Part shown: positions 45,386-54,840 of the stretch, in pieces
Layout of the letters: each line of letters opens with the position of its first letter
Numbering within the stretch: position 1 is the stretch's first letter
From: Dugong dugon
Lineage: Eukaryota > Chordata > Mammalia > Sirenia > Dugongidae
DNA: 64,000 bases
Direction of reading: 5' to 3'
Assembly (NCBI GenBank): GCA_030035585.1
Contig: CM057468.1
Span: forward strand, 60,012,145 to 60,076,144
Made by a program: the position numbers and the translations under genes
Notes under the pieces: model-generated
Told to the model about the DNA's origin: nothing
What the model saw: only the letters and a program-made list of their open reading frames with translations
Databases searched by the model: none

Positions 45386-45620
45386 TTTAGGGATTTTTTT
45401 TTCCTACTTGTTTTATCAGTCATTGAGAGAGGTATGTTCAGTCTCTTATTCTGAATATGGATTTATCTATTTCTCTCTTAGGTCTGTCCTTTAATTTTTG
45501 CTTTATATATTTTGAAGCCATGTTATTAAGTGTGTAAAGTTGAGAATTGCCATAGTTTTCTGGTGGATTAATCCTTTTGTCATTATGAAGTATTCCTCTT
45601 TCTTGCTAGAGAAGCTTTGT

Positions 45621-45982
45621 GCCTTTTTATAATCAAGGAAACTGCCTAGCTCTTCGTGTTATGCTTTGGTTTGGCAGAGATTCAAGGAATGAGTGGTAAC
45701 TCCCAACACTTATGTCACCCTCAAAGTGTTCTCAAAGTCCTTTCCTACTGACAAAGTTTCCACTGCATTTTTCCAGACCTTCCCATTATTAGAAACTGTG
45801 GGATTCCTGCAATAAAATACTTTGTGTTTAGAACTATCATCTCTTACTTTTTTCTTCTTATTTTATTTCTGTTTATTTTTACTCTCTCTTTGAATCAGTG
45901 AAGAAACTGTTAAAATATAGCAGTAATTTTTCTTCAGCCTCATAGTTCTGTGTTGATGTGACAATATATATTAATGCTATGT
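45621..45982. other. Unique sequence beside the L1 remnant
   Basis: May include further old L1 sequence at its left edge; no gene recognised. Confidence 0.35.
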
Positions 45983-46245
45983 TGTTGTTTGCTGTTGAGC
46001 AATCTCATGTGACAGACTAGAACTGCCCATGGGGGTTTTTGGCTGTAACCATGTGACAGAGTATAACTGTCCCATAGGGTTTCTTTGGCTGTAACGATGT
46101 GACAGGGTATAACTACCCCATAAGGTTTTCTTGGCTATAATCTTTATGGAAGCAGATCACCAGGTCTTTCTCCTATGGATTTGCTGGGTGGGTTTGAACC
46201 ACCAACCTTTTGGTTAGCAACCTTTTGGTTCAACCAGGGCTCATT
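45983..46245 (-). mobile_element. Afrotherian-type SINE, antisense, with internal triplication
   Basis: Ends and head match the family (GTTGTTGTTTGCTGTTGAGC; GGGTGGGTTTGAACCACCAA; TTTTGGTTAGCAACC). The body segment GTGACAG.GTATAACTG.CCCAT.GGGTTT.TTTGGCTGTAAC is present three times in tandem at 46006-46049, 46050-46095 and 46096-46141. A second small duplication repeats ACCTTTTGGTT near the head (46204-46230). Confidence 0.9.
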
Positions 46246-47189
46246 TTTGCTATAGCTGTTTCCATTTCTCTCTGACACCTAAGAACCTGCAGCTGTAAGA
46301 GTCTCTTATTCATTAGTCAATCATTATTGCCAGCACACACTTGGTTTTTACTTACTTTATAACCTTATTTCAGGCTTTACTGTGGCTTCAATCAATCATC
46401 ACCATTTCTTTGTAGCAGTGATTAGTTCCTTGCTCCATCACTTTCTGTGTATGAATGCAAAGTCTTAGAAAAATATGAACTGTAAGATTCAAACTATTAA
46501 ATTCTTTTGTTAAATGGAAAGATCAGATAAAGAAAATCCCATCCATAAATTTTTCACACTTTGATGAGTAATGGTTTAAAAATTTTATGGAGTGTTTGAA
46601 TTGGTATATAGTCAGAGAGGAGAATTCCAGCCAAAATTAGGGCAATTTAAAAAACGAATCTTACACTATGACATTCTGTTGTTTACTTGTTACTTAGTGG
46701 TAAGATGTGCTAAAACCTTTTATTCTGTGATGTTACATGGTTCTCCACTCCCCCCCCCCCACTTGTTTCAGTGATCTCATCTGCCCCGATGACATCAATT
46801 ACATGCTTAAGTCCACTCAATCCCCATTTCTACTCGCTCCCCCATTCCAGGCCTTAGAGAGTTGCATCCAGCTGATTCTAGACATCATTACCCTTCTATA
46901 AGAACCCTAAACTTAAGATTTTCTTAACAGAATTTTTGTATACTCATAAATCTAAGTTTTTTCCTATGTGACTGAAGCCCTGGTACTCCAACCTGGAAAA
47001 CTGAGTAATCATTTTTTCCACTCACTTGCAATTTACAATTACTTTCTAATTGCTACTTAAAACTAATATTTTTAACTCGGAAATAGCTTCTGACTCAAAC
47101 ACTTCTTTGATTTATTTTAGGCTCAGCATCTTCTCAGGCTGTTGTAGCTGCTTCTGACTTGGTTGTCTGCTATTTGTCTCACATTCTGG
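46246..47189. other. Mostly unclassified sequence
   Basis: No gene seen. A C-run occurs at about 46749-46760. Part of 46770-47189 may belong to an old L2-like repeat continuing into 47190-47530. Confidence 0.4.
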
Positions 47190-47530
47190 AGAGTCCACTC
47201 ACCTCAGCCAGCCAAAGGTTTTTCCTAAATAAATCTGTTCATGTCACTTTTTTTGTTTATAAAGGCATTCAGTGGCCCTTGGCACCAAAACATAGTGTAA
47301 AATCCTTACCAAGGGCAAATTCTCTATAATCTTGTTTCTTCTTACAATTCTAGCTGAATCACTGATCTCCCATCAACCCTCCTGCCCAACACCTTTTTGC
47401 AGCCCTCTATTTGTTTGTTCGTCTCCTTTTCTAGAGAAAAAATGTTCCCAGAGAAGGGCCTATGTCATCTTAATCCTGTATCCCTGGTACCTATTACAAC
47501 CCTGGCACAAAACAGTGTTGATTTAATACC
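47190..47530 (-). mobile_element. L2 LINE 3' region, antisense
   Basis: AATCTGTTCATGTCACTTTT, AAAGGCATTCAGTGGCCCTT, TGTAAAATCCTTACCAAGGG and GTGTTGATTTAATACCTGC follow the antisense order of the L2 3' end. Confidence 0.7.
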
Positions 47531-47734
47531 TGCTGTGTGAGAAAAGAGGTTGATTTTTGTTTTAAGCGATTCATACTAAGTCAATTAACTTTGCAATGGT
47601 TAATCCAAACAAATATTTTTTTTGTTCTGTGGTGGACCATGAAAAGAGATGATGATCTTGTTTAAATCAGAACCATTCCCATCCTGTGGAAATATTTTAC
47701 GGTTTCAATAACATGGACCTGTAGCTATGGGATA

Positions 47735-47835
47735 CAGTGGAAAGAACATAGGCTCTGGACTTTGGAGATCTGAGTTCTACTCAGGTGACCTTGGACCAGT
47801 CACCTAATTTTTGGAGATTCATTTTCTTCCCCTGG
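47735..47835 (+). mobile_element. MIR element, sense, cut by a SINE
   Basis: GAAAGAACATAGGCTCTGGA, GAGTTCTACTCAGGTGACCT and CCAGTCACCTAATTTTTGGA are the 5' and core part of a MIR; the SINE at 47836 follows directly. Confidence 0.8.
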
Positions 47836-47989
47836 TAAACTGTTTTCCTTCAAGTCGATTCTGACTCATAGTGACCCTATAGGACAGAGTAGAACTGCCC
47901 CATAGGGTTTCCAAAGAGTGGCTGGTGGATTCAAACTGCTGATCTTTCTGTTAGCAGGTAAGCTCTTAACTGTTGTGCCGTCAGGGCTC
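47836..47989 (-). mobile_element. Afrotherian-type SINE, antisense
   Basis: TTCAAGTCGATTCTGACTCA, TAGAACTGCCCCATAGGGTT, GATTCAAACTGCTGATCTTT, CTGTTAGCAGG and TGTTGTGCCGTCAGGGCTC. Confidence 0.92.
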
Positions 47990-48291
47990 TGCCAGTGCTT
48001 TCCAACTCCAGAACTCTATAAACTCAGAATGATCTTAATGTCATCTGTGTGTGAATTAGGTCCCTTCTATTTTTATGGACTGATTGTTTTCATCCTTTTC
48101 ATGGCTCTGCCACATTGCACTTTTGTCACCACATTGCACTTTTGTCACATTCAACATAAATAAATCATAAATAAATTCAACATAAATCATCACGAACATA
48201 AATATGCCTTCTTTGGGGTATCCCCTCTTTTTCATACCAGTAACATACTTTTAATATAAATTATTTATATATATGTATAATACCTATAAAA
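47990..48291. other. Short unique interval with a local repeat
   Basis: Contains a small tandem duplication of CACATTGCACTTTTGTCAC (about 48109-48148) and a partial repeat of TTCAACATAAATAAATCAT. No gene recognised. Confidence 0.5.
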
Positions 48292-48473
48292 AGGAGCCTA
48301 GTGGAACAGTGGTTAAAGTGCTCGTCTTCTAACTGAAAGGTCGGAGGCTCAAACCCACCAGCTGCTCCACAGGAGAAAGATGTAGCAATCTGCTTCCTTA
48401 AAGATTTACAGCCTTGGAAACCTAATGGGACACTTCTACCCTGTCCTACAAGGTAACTATGAGTCAGAATATA
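48292..48473 (+). mobile_element. Afrotherian-type SINE, sense
   Basis: GGAGCCTAGTGGAACAGTGG (A-box-like), GGCTCAAACCCACCAGCTGC (B-box-like), TGCTTCCTTAAAGATTTACA, GGGACACTTCTACCCTGTCC, ACTATGAGTCAGAATATAA. Confidence 0.92.
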
Positions 48474-49293
48474 ATGCATATTTAGATATAATGTGTATAT
48501 TATTTCCACATAGGAGATGATTATGCAAAATAATTAATCTTTGTTCTGTCTATACAAAAATTATACTGATTCTAATGAAAATTACTCATGGGCAATTGTT
48601 TGTCTAACTCAGTGTCAGAGTTGTATCACTCACAGGCACAATGTTAATTAGCTTATTTGGTTAAAATAACACCATCTAAAGTTACTCTACAAGCTGAATT
48701 TCCAGTACCTATCTCGGAAGATGACCAGAATGATAGATAAGAATTCTATCACCTGGAATTTAGAATAAAGCTGGTTCCCTGGGGTGTATATTTCTTCAAA
48801 AACTAAATCACTAACCTGACAATAAAAGGGGAGGTCTTAAGTCAAAATAATGGCATAAGATCTAATCCAGTGTGAACAATCTTTAGTTTAATATAAAAAA
48901 CAGACTCTCTGGCTGGCCCATGAGTGAGAACAGGAACACAATCACTGATGACAACATAGTGACATGGCTGGTGTCCCAGGTTCCCATCATTATGTGTGGT
49001 GTCCTGTTCAGTTCAGCAAATTCCACAGGATTTTGTACCCCATTGACTGTGCCAGTGACAAGATCTGATGTCTGTCAGCAGACGGGAAAGTCGCAGCCAC
49101 ACTGTGTGCATGTGCTGCACTCTCCGGGCTTTTGTAACTTGTGTTGGCTGGTTTGCTTCAGTGATCACTTTGCAGTCTGACCCATGGAGAGTTTGGGAAG
49201 GAAAACGCAGTTAAACATTTCCTCTACACGCCAATGCGTTTTTAATGATACTTGAGAGATATGGTCCTTCTTCCTGTAGACTTAGCTGTAAGG
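48474..49293. other. Unique sequence, no gene seen
   Basis: The segment 48905-49190 is GC-richer than its surroundings and has an 86-codon frame, MSENRNTITDDN.., with several Cys residues near its end but no domain I recognise. It may be an unrecognised old repeat. Confidence 0.35.
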
Positions 49294-49452
49294 CTAAAAA
49301 CCTGTTGCCACGTAGTTGATTCTGACTCATAGCGACCCTATAGGACAGCACAGAACTGCTCCATAGGGTTTCCAAGGAGCAGCTGGTAGATTCAAACTGC
49401 TGATCTTTTGGTTAGCAGCCTGAGCTCTTAACAACTGTGTCATCAGGGCTCC
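49294..49452 (-). mobile_element. Afrotherian-type SINE, antisense
   Basis: AAACCTGTTGCCACGTAGTT, CCCTATAGGACAGCACAGAA, TTTCCAAGGAGCAGCTGGTA, CTTTTGGTTAGCAGCCTGAG, GTCATCAGGGCTCC. Confidence 0.92.
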
Positions 49453-49578
49453 ATAATAAGGTATAGATAGTGTATAAAAATTAGATTAATTAGCATTCCA
49501 GAGCTCAGAATGGTAGCAACATATTTTAACTGTAGCTATAATGGTTGATTTTATGAAAGTAGCAGTAATGGCTGATTT

Positions 49579-49675
49579 TACGACCCTGTGTGTGTCAGAG
49601 TAGAACTGTGCTGTGTAGGGTCTTCAGTGGCTGATGTTTCAGAACCCATAGAAAACACCGAGCCTTTCCTTCTCA
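49579..49675 (-). mobile_element. SINE fragment, second subtype, antisense
   Basis: ACGACCCTGTGTGTGTCAGA, GTAGAACTGTGCTGTGTAGG, CTTCAGTGGCTGATGTTTCA and GAGCCTTTCCTTCTCA match the middle part only. Confidence 0.75.
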
Positions 49676-49780
49676 TTTTAGACAGACACTGATTGAATGC
49701 ATATGAGTTAAAGTGACTTGCTCAGTGTCACATATCAAATTAGGAGACGAGTTAGGTGCTTGAATTTAGCTTCTCCTAAC
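49676..49780 (-). mobile_element. MIR element, antisense
   Basis: AGTTAAAGTGACTTGCTCAG, TGTCACATATCAAATTAGGA and CGAGTTAGGTGCTTGAATTT are the reverse of the MIR core and 5' part. Confidence 0.7.
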
Positions 49781-50069
49781 TAGACCAGAGTTTTCCCTAT
49801 TCTTCTATGCTCACCTTTCTGTTAAGACTAAAGTTATGTTTAATTCATAAAAATGATTAAACTGTCTGTACAAAGAGGTTTTATTTTTCTGCACCCATCA
49901 ATACATGGTAGCTGGCCAAACAGGGAATATTTCTGTGGCAGATATATGTCTCTTTAAAATTCATTGGGGAAGGGTGCAAGGCTCCCTTTTTTGTGGGGAC
50001 TCCCCACAAGTACGAAAAGTGTTCATTTGCTGGGTGGCTGAAAAATTCAGCAAATGTCCACTATAGAAG

Positions 50070-50300
50070 TGGTTTTACATCTTAGTTGGGTATCAGAATC
50101 TCCAAAGGCTGGATATTATTTGTTCTATTCATTATGTGTTTACTTATTCATATAGTTTCTCATGTCCCATCACTGAGCAACAGAATCAAAATCTCTGTTG
50201 GGCAGTCCAGGGAATCTGTGTTGTTTTAATGTTCTGAGGCAATTCTGGCTCACAGTCAGGTTTGGGAACTACAGCCTTAGTGGAAGCGGTTCTCAAAGTT
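50070..50300 (+). mobile_element. MER5-like hAT-Charlie MITE
   Basis: TGGGTATCAGAATCTCCAAA, GCAACAGAATCAAAATCTCT, CAGGGAATCTGTGTTGTTTT, GAGGCAATTCTGGCTCACAG and TTTGGGAACTACAGCCTTAG are in MER5A order. Confidence 0.6.
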
Positions 50301-50481
50301 GTTGCATTCAGCTCTAGCATAAGTCTTTCTGACTCTTTGAACTAATAACTGGAAATTTTTTTTTGTTCATGTACCACTGTTCAATAAAGTTTGAAAAGCT
50401 TGCTGAACGTTGACAAGTCCATATATTTACGTGTGCTTTCCTGGTGTTTTCCTAAAGTGTTATTAGCCCTCTAATAAGCAG

Positions 50482-50650
50482 CTGGAGCCCTGGTGGTGCA
50501 GCGATTAAGAGCTATGCCTGCTAACCAAGAGGTCGGCAGTTTTAATCCACAACTCACTCCTTGGAAACCCTATGGGGCGGTTCTACTCTGTCCTGTAGGG
50601 TTGCTATGGATCGGAATCAACTCAACAGCAACAGGTTTTATTTTTTTTTT
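50482..50650 (+). mobile_element. Afrotherian-type SINE, sense (first of tandem pair)
   Basis: Well-preserved: CTGGAGCCCTGGTGGTGCAG, GCTAACCAAGAGGTCGGCAG, GAAACCCTATGGGGCGGTTC, TCGGAATCAACTCAACAGCA, CAGGTTTTA and a T-run. It lacks the middle segment. One of the least diverged copies. Confidence 0.95.
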
Positions 50651-50660
50651 AAATAGGCAT

Positions 50661-50831
50661 CTGGAGCCCTGGTGGTGCAGTGGTTAAGAGCTATGGCTGC
50701 TAAACAAAAGGTTAACAGTTTGAATCCACCAAGCGCTACTTGGAAACCCTATGGGGCAATTCTACTCTGTCCTGTAAGGTCACTATGGGTCAAAATCAAC
50801 TCTAGGGCAATGAATTTGGTTTGGTTTGGCT
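50661..50831 (+). mobile_element. Afrotherian-type SINE, sense (second of tandem pair)
   Basis: CTGGAGCCCTGGTGGTGCAG, AAGGTTAACAGTTTGAATCC, GAAACCCTATGGGGCAATTC and AAAATCAACTCTAGGGCAAT, then a GGTTT-rich tail. It begins 10 bp after the tail of the preceding SINE; similar 10-mers flank both and lie between them. Confidence 0.95.
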
Positions 50832-50841
50832 TAGTAAGTAG

Positions 50842-52134
50842 CTAAACAGCAATTTTAGGAGTGAATCTTGCCTTAGAAGTGTGGAATCTTTTTCTACTGG
50901 CCATCTTGGCCAAATCTGACTGGCAGTAACAGTGCTTAGAATGGTTTTAACATTTTTTAGAGTGTCTTTAGAAAATAGTTTCGAACTTAAAAGTACATAT
51001 GGGAATTCTAGAGAACTGAAATTTTAGATTATCATCTATGAAAAATTGTCTCTATGATTAATCATGATAATTCTGAAATTTCACAAAAATTTAAAGCATT
51101 AGCTTCAGGTTGAACTTCCCACTCTAAAAAGAGAGGGAGCAGAAAAATGACCAAACTGATAGGTATATTATTTTGAAAAGTGGATAACTGTAGGGAAATG
51201 TTGACTTTGGGTGGAAAAAACCTTACAATTGATTTCTATAAATGAGTAACCTCTAGGTATATTTGCCTTTTTAGTCTTTAGACTTTTGACTTAAAATGGA
51301 AAATTGACTTAATCATTCTGTTGCTACTATATGAAAACCAATTTCATAACAGTAATTTTGAAGCAGAGATAGGAGAAAATTAGAAAAGAAAGCATCACTT
51401 TTTAGTGTCTAGAGTATCAAAGCAATATTGTTTCTTCAGGTAATTACTGGTAACACATGTGAAACCTGAAAACAAAACAAAAGTCATTTTACTGTCTCGT
51501 GAGCACCAGGTAACTGTATGCACTGTGTTTGTATTTTAGATACTGGCTGTACGGGAGTCTTAGGTAGGCCACACAAGTTGTCTAACTTTTCCTTTCAAAG
51601 TTTTAAAACTGAGAAACTTCTTTTTGTTCTACCAGCACATATACAATCTTTCCATATTTTTGTGCTCCAACTTCCCATTATTACACTGATCATATGTCGC
51701 TTTACTGAACATAGTTGCACCTTGAAACGTGGTAGGATTATATGACAAGATGAAGCAAATGTGTATGTAAACAATTACATGATGAAAGTTTTTGCTGTTG
51801 TCTGTGGGGCAGATTCTATAATCCAAATGCATTACCTTTTTTAGTGGCATCCAGCTACTGTAGTCAAGAGATCCTTTCTTATTTATATCTTGCTATATGT
51901 TTTTTCTGTTGTTAAGTGGTTTGTTTTAATTTGAGATTCTCAACTCATGAAGCAGTTTTGAGAATTTGTCTTTGAAAAACAAGCATTTTCTAGAATGGAT
52001 AGTTAATGACAACTACTAATAATTTTGTTGTAATACAGAGCTTGGTTAGCCCAAACTGATGTAGTGAAAAAAGGCACCTCTAAACCATTGAGTGACTTTG
52101 TGTAGGTAGACCCTGGGGTAGGAACAAGATCACG
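50842..52134. other. Unique sequence, no gene seen
   Basis: No repeats recognised. Overlapping frames of 75 (+) and 73 (-) codons near 51518-51850 show no domain. Confidence 0.4.
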
Positions 52135-52330
52135 ATAGTTAAGAGGATGTCTCTAGACTCAGAATTTTAGAGTTCAAATCCTGGTTCAACTGGCAAGTTA
52201 CTATAACTGCCTCTGTTTCCATAACCTCATCCATAAAACTGGGAGGATGATAATAATAAAATTATCCTGAAGGGCTGTTTTAGAAATCAAATGATGTGAC
52301 ATATAAAGTCCTTCAACTGGTGCAAAGCCT
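52135..52330 (+). mobile_element. MIR element, sense
   Basis: GAGTTCAAATCCTGGTTCAA, TAACTGCCTCTGTTTCCATA, ACCTCATCCATAAAACTGGG and GGGCTGTTTTAGAAATCAAA follow the MIR order. Confidence 0.85.
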
Positions 52331-53390
52331 CAGCTACTTTGTTTTACATGTGTTTCACAATATTTGGAAATGTGTTTCAAAATGTTTTAAAGTCCAACAG
52401 ACATAACTTTATCAACAACTTTCAAAGCTTGATAGAAAGAAATGGGCTTATTGATTCTTTAGCTCTTCATACTCTTTTCAACCTTGCAAACCAACAACTA
52501 GACAGAAAGACCTTCACCAAAAAATGAAACATAAAAAGACCACCATGACATCAAACCCCAATTTGTATTTTTTTCCCAATTTTGAAACCATCTAATTTGA
52601 TATGGAAAGATACAATGATAGTAACTTACTTTATGCAAACAGGGGGTGAAGAAGAAAACAAAACAGAACTCTATCTACACCCTGCCCTCCTTAGTTCTTG
52701 CTAAATGAGCACACATTTGGGCATTCCACGGAAAGAATATCTTCAGAGTCTGAATTTTTTTCAAGAAAGTTATAGCTTACTACTTTCGGGGGAAATGTCA
52801 CAGATGATACAATCCATATGTGGATTAATGTGATCTCATAGGAAACTTTGAAATCTGAGACACAGTTTTGGAAAACTGTTACCTTGGTTTCCACAATTCT
52901 TCCTTAATATTATTTGCTTCCTTAAACTACAAGAATTCTTGATAATGAGATCATCTTCAATTCCTTAAGGATAAAGGAGACCAGAAATAAAAGTATATTT
53001 CTACTTTAAAATGTATTCCCCCGTCGTACATATTTATAACAATACGCTTCTACTTAATGTGACACTCTATCACTTGCCCAAAAGTTTTGCCTCAGCCCCA
53101 TGTGAACCAGACCAAACATCTCACTCACCTCAGTTATTAAGTTCAAATTCACTGCTGATGCTCTATTATGGAATGATTTGGAAAAATTTCTACTTTAGGG
53201 TTTGAAAATTAAGACTCACAAGAATGAAAATATTGTACTTAGATTTTATGTGGAAAATATATACTTCCGTATTTATAGCTCTTTTAAATGCTCTTTAAAT
53301 TCTGTTTCTTAAATCATTTGACTTCTTTCTTGTTTAAGCTACAATCCTGTCTACTTGAGTTATAACATGAGAAAAATCTAAATAATGATA
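52331..53390. other. Unique AT-rich sequence, no gene seen
   Basis: No repeat recognised; frames of 62-67 codons are unsupported. Confidence 0.4.
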
Positions 53391-53838
53391 TTATTATTAG
53401 GTGCTGTCCAGTTAGTTCCGACTCATAGTGACCCTATGTAAAACAGAATGAAACACTGCCTGGTTCTGTGCCATCCTCACAATTGTTATGCTCCAGCCCA
53501 GTGTTGTAGTCACTGTGTCAGTCCATCTCCTTGAGGGCCTTCCTCTCTTTTGATGACCCCCTATTTTGCCAGGCATGATCTCCTTCTCCAGGGACTGGTC
53601 CTTCCTGATAACATGTCCGAAGTATTTGAGACAAAGTCTCGCCATCTTTGCTTCTAAGACAGATTTATTCATTCTTCTGGCAGTCCATGGTATATTCAGT
53701 ATTCTTATCCAACACCATAATTCAAAGGTGTCAATTCTTCTTTGGTCTTCCTTATTCATTATCCAACTTTCTCATGCATACGAGGCAATTGAAAATACCA
53801 TGGCTTGGTTCACGCACACTTTAGTCCTCAAGGTGATG
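53391..53838 (-). mobile_element. RTE 3'-end fragment, antisense
   Basis: Starts (ATT)n then AGGTGCTGTCCAGTTAGTTC and runs to GTCCTCAAGGTGATGGA, 5'-truncated. A SINE lies 12 bp downstream of its truncated edge. Confidence 0.93.
53412..53759 (-). pseudogene. RTE C-terminal region relic
   Basis: 115 codons open across the C-terminus of the RTE protein: NKEDQRRIDTFELWCW, LNIPWTARRMNKSVL, FGHVIRKDQSLEKEIMPGK and KRGRPSRRWTDTV. Colinear with 41946-42281 and with the sense copies at 2200-2600 and 22880-23170. A partial element, so non-functional. Confidence 0.87.
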
Positions 53839-53850
53839 GACAAGCATTAT

Positions 53851-54062
53851 AGGAAGGAGCCCTGATGGTGCAGTGGTTAAGTGTTTGGCTGCTAACCAAA
53901 AGGCTGGCAATCCAAATCCACCAGTAGCTCAGCAGGAGAAAAGACCTGACGATCTGTTCCCGTAAAGATTACAGTTTAGGAAACCCTATGGGGCAGTTCT
54001 ACCCTCTCCTATAGGGTTGCTATGAGTTGGAATGTACTTGATGGCATACAACAACCACCACA
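53851..54062 (+). mobile_element. Afrotherian-type SINE, sense, with exact TSD
   Basis: AGGAGCCCTGATGGTGCAGT, GCTAACCAAAAGGCTGGCAA, ATCTGTTCCCGTAAAGATTA (middle segment), CCCTATGGGGCAGTTCTACC, GAGTTGGAATGTACTTGATG, then CATACAACAACCACC: an RTE-like 3' end. Flanked by AAGCATTAT at 53842-53850 and 54063-54071. Confidence 0.95.
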
Positions 54063-54071
54063 AAGCATTAT

Positions 54072-54734
54072 TAGATTTACATTTAATAAACCTAACTTCT
54101 TTTTAATGAGAATATTGTAATTGTAGATTTATGGATTCTTGATATTTTACGCTGAGGAAAATTAGGCTTGTCCATGTTAATGAAACAAAAGAGAAATATA
54201 AAGAATCGACTATGGAGCAGTAAAAAGAGGACTCCACATATTCTATTGTTCGGTTTCCTAGTAGCTTCTAGCTTTTTTTCTAAATGTGATTTTTAGGTCT
54301 TCTCTTAATCGCATTGAACATGTTGAATTATTTCATAACAGAGTTCCTCACATAGAGAGATGATATATTTTGGCTTTGATCATATATTCATATGTAAAAA
54401 CGCTGTTATTGCTATTGCTAAGGTACAATGGATACACGAATATTGCCATAGTAAAGTTATTTAAAATATTTTCAGGAATATGATTGCAGTAGTATTATTA
54501 AAACATCAAACAAATATATTTTTCAGAGTAAAAATAATTGAGAAATCAATTGTGACATTTGGTTCTTCTTGTGCTTTTTACAACAGAATGGTGTGGCCTT
54601 TCTCAAGTCAGCACTGAAGTTTACTATCTATAAAATTGAGTGTTTAGGCTGAGTGACTTCTAAGGTTTCTTTGAGTTCTAAGATATTATGATTTTAGAAT
54701 GTTTCCGTGTGCTAGAAAGGATCTCGTGTATTTA
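54072..54734. other. Unique AT-rich sequence
   Basis: No gene or repeat recognised. Confidence 0.4.
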
Positions 54735-54840
54735 GTTCAATATTTCATTTTACACACGAAGAAACAGGCTGAACTAATTTGCTAATCATATAGCCCGAAT
54801 TTAACAGCAGCTCCTTCCTGTTAGGGAACAAATTTCCATT
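54735..54840 (-). mobile_element. MIR element, antisense
   Basis: TTTCATTTTACACACGAAGA, AACAGGCTGAACTAATTTGC and TAATCATATAGCCCGAATTT correspond to the reverse complement of the MIR core. Confidence 0.75.

Larger units (their letters stand above)
41620..45608 (-). mobile_element. Old L1 ORF2 remnant, antisense, split by three later insertions
   Basis: Sense strand of L1 lies on minus. Segments: 41620-41913 (AGGTAGTGTAATTTTCCAAC, ATTGCATTGAATTTATAAAT), 42963-44391 (GGATTTTTCTGCATCTATTG, GGTTTGGTATGAAAGAAATG, CATCGTCTTTATCAGTCC), 44595-44893 (TTTCTTCTTGGACCCATGGT, TTCCAAACATTTGGGAATTT) and 45391-45608 (TTTTGCTTTATATATTTTGA, TTTTCTGGTGGATTAATCC). The order is consistent with one L1 ORF2. It was invaded by the RTE at 41914-42962, a SINE at 44392-44594 and an LTR at 44899-45385. 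Coding frames are lost. Confidence 0.85.

Noticed and set aside
45066-45386. 106-codon antisense frame as a gene
   Set aside because: It is the reverse strand of the second solo LTR.
48920-49180. 86-codon Cys-containing frame as a secreted protein
   Set aside because: No signal peptide at its start, no family match, and the segment may be an unrecognised old repeat.
50482-50560. tRNA gene (A-box TGGTGCAGTGG and B-box-like GGTCGGCAGTTTTAATCC)
   Set aside because: These promoter-like boxes belong to the tRNA-derived head of the SINE and recur in every copy; no cloverleaf with acceptor stem forms.
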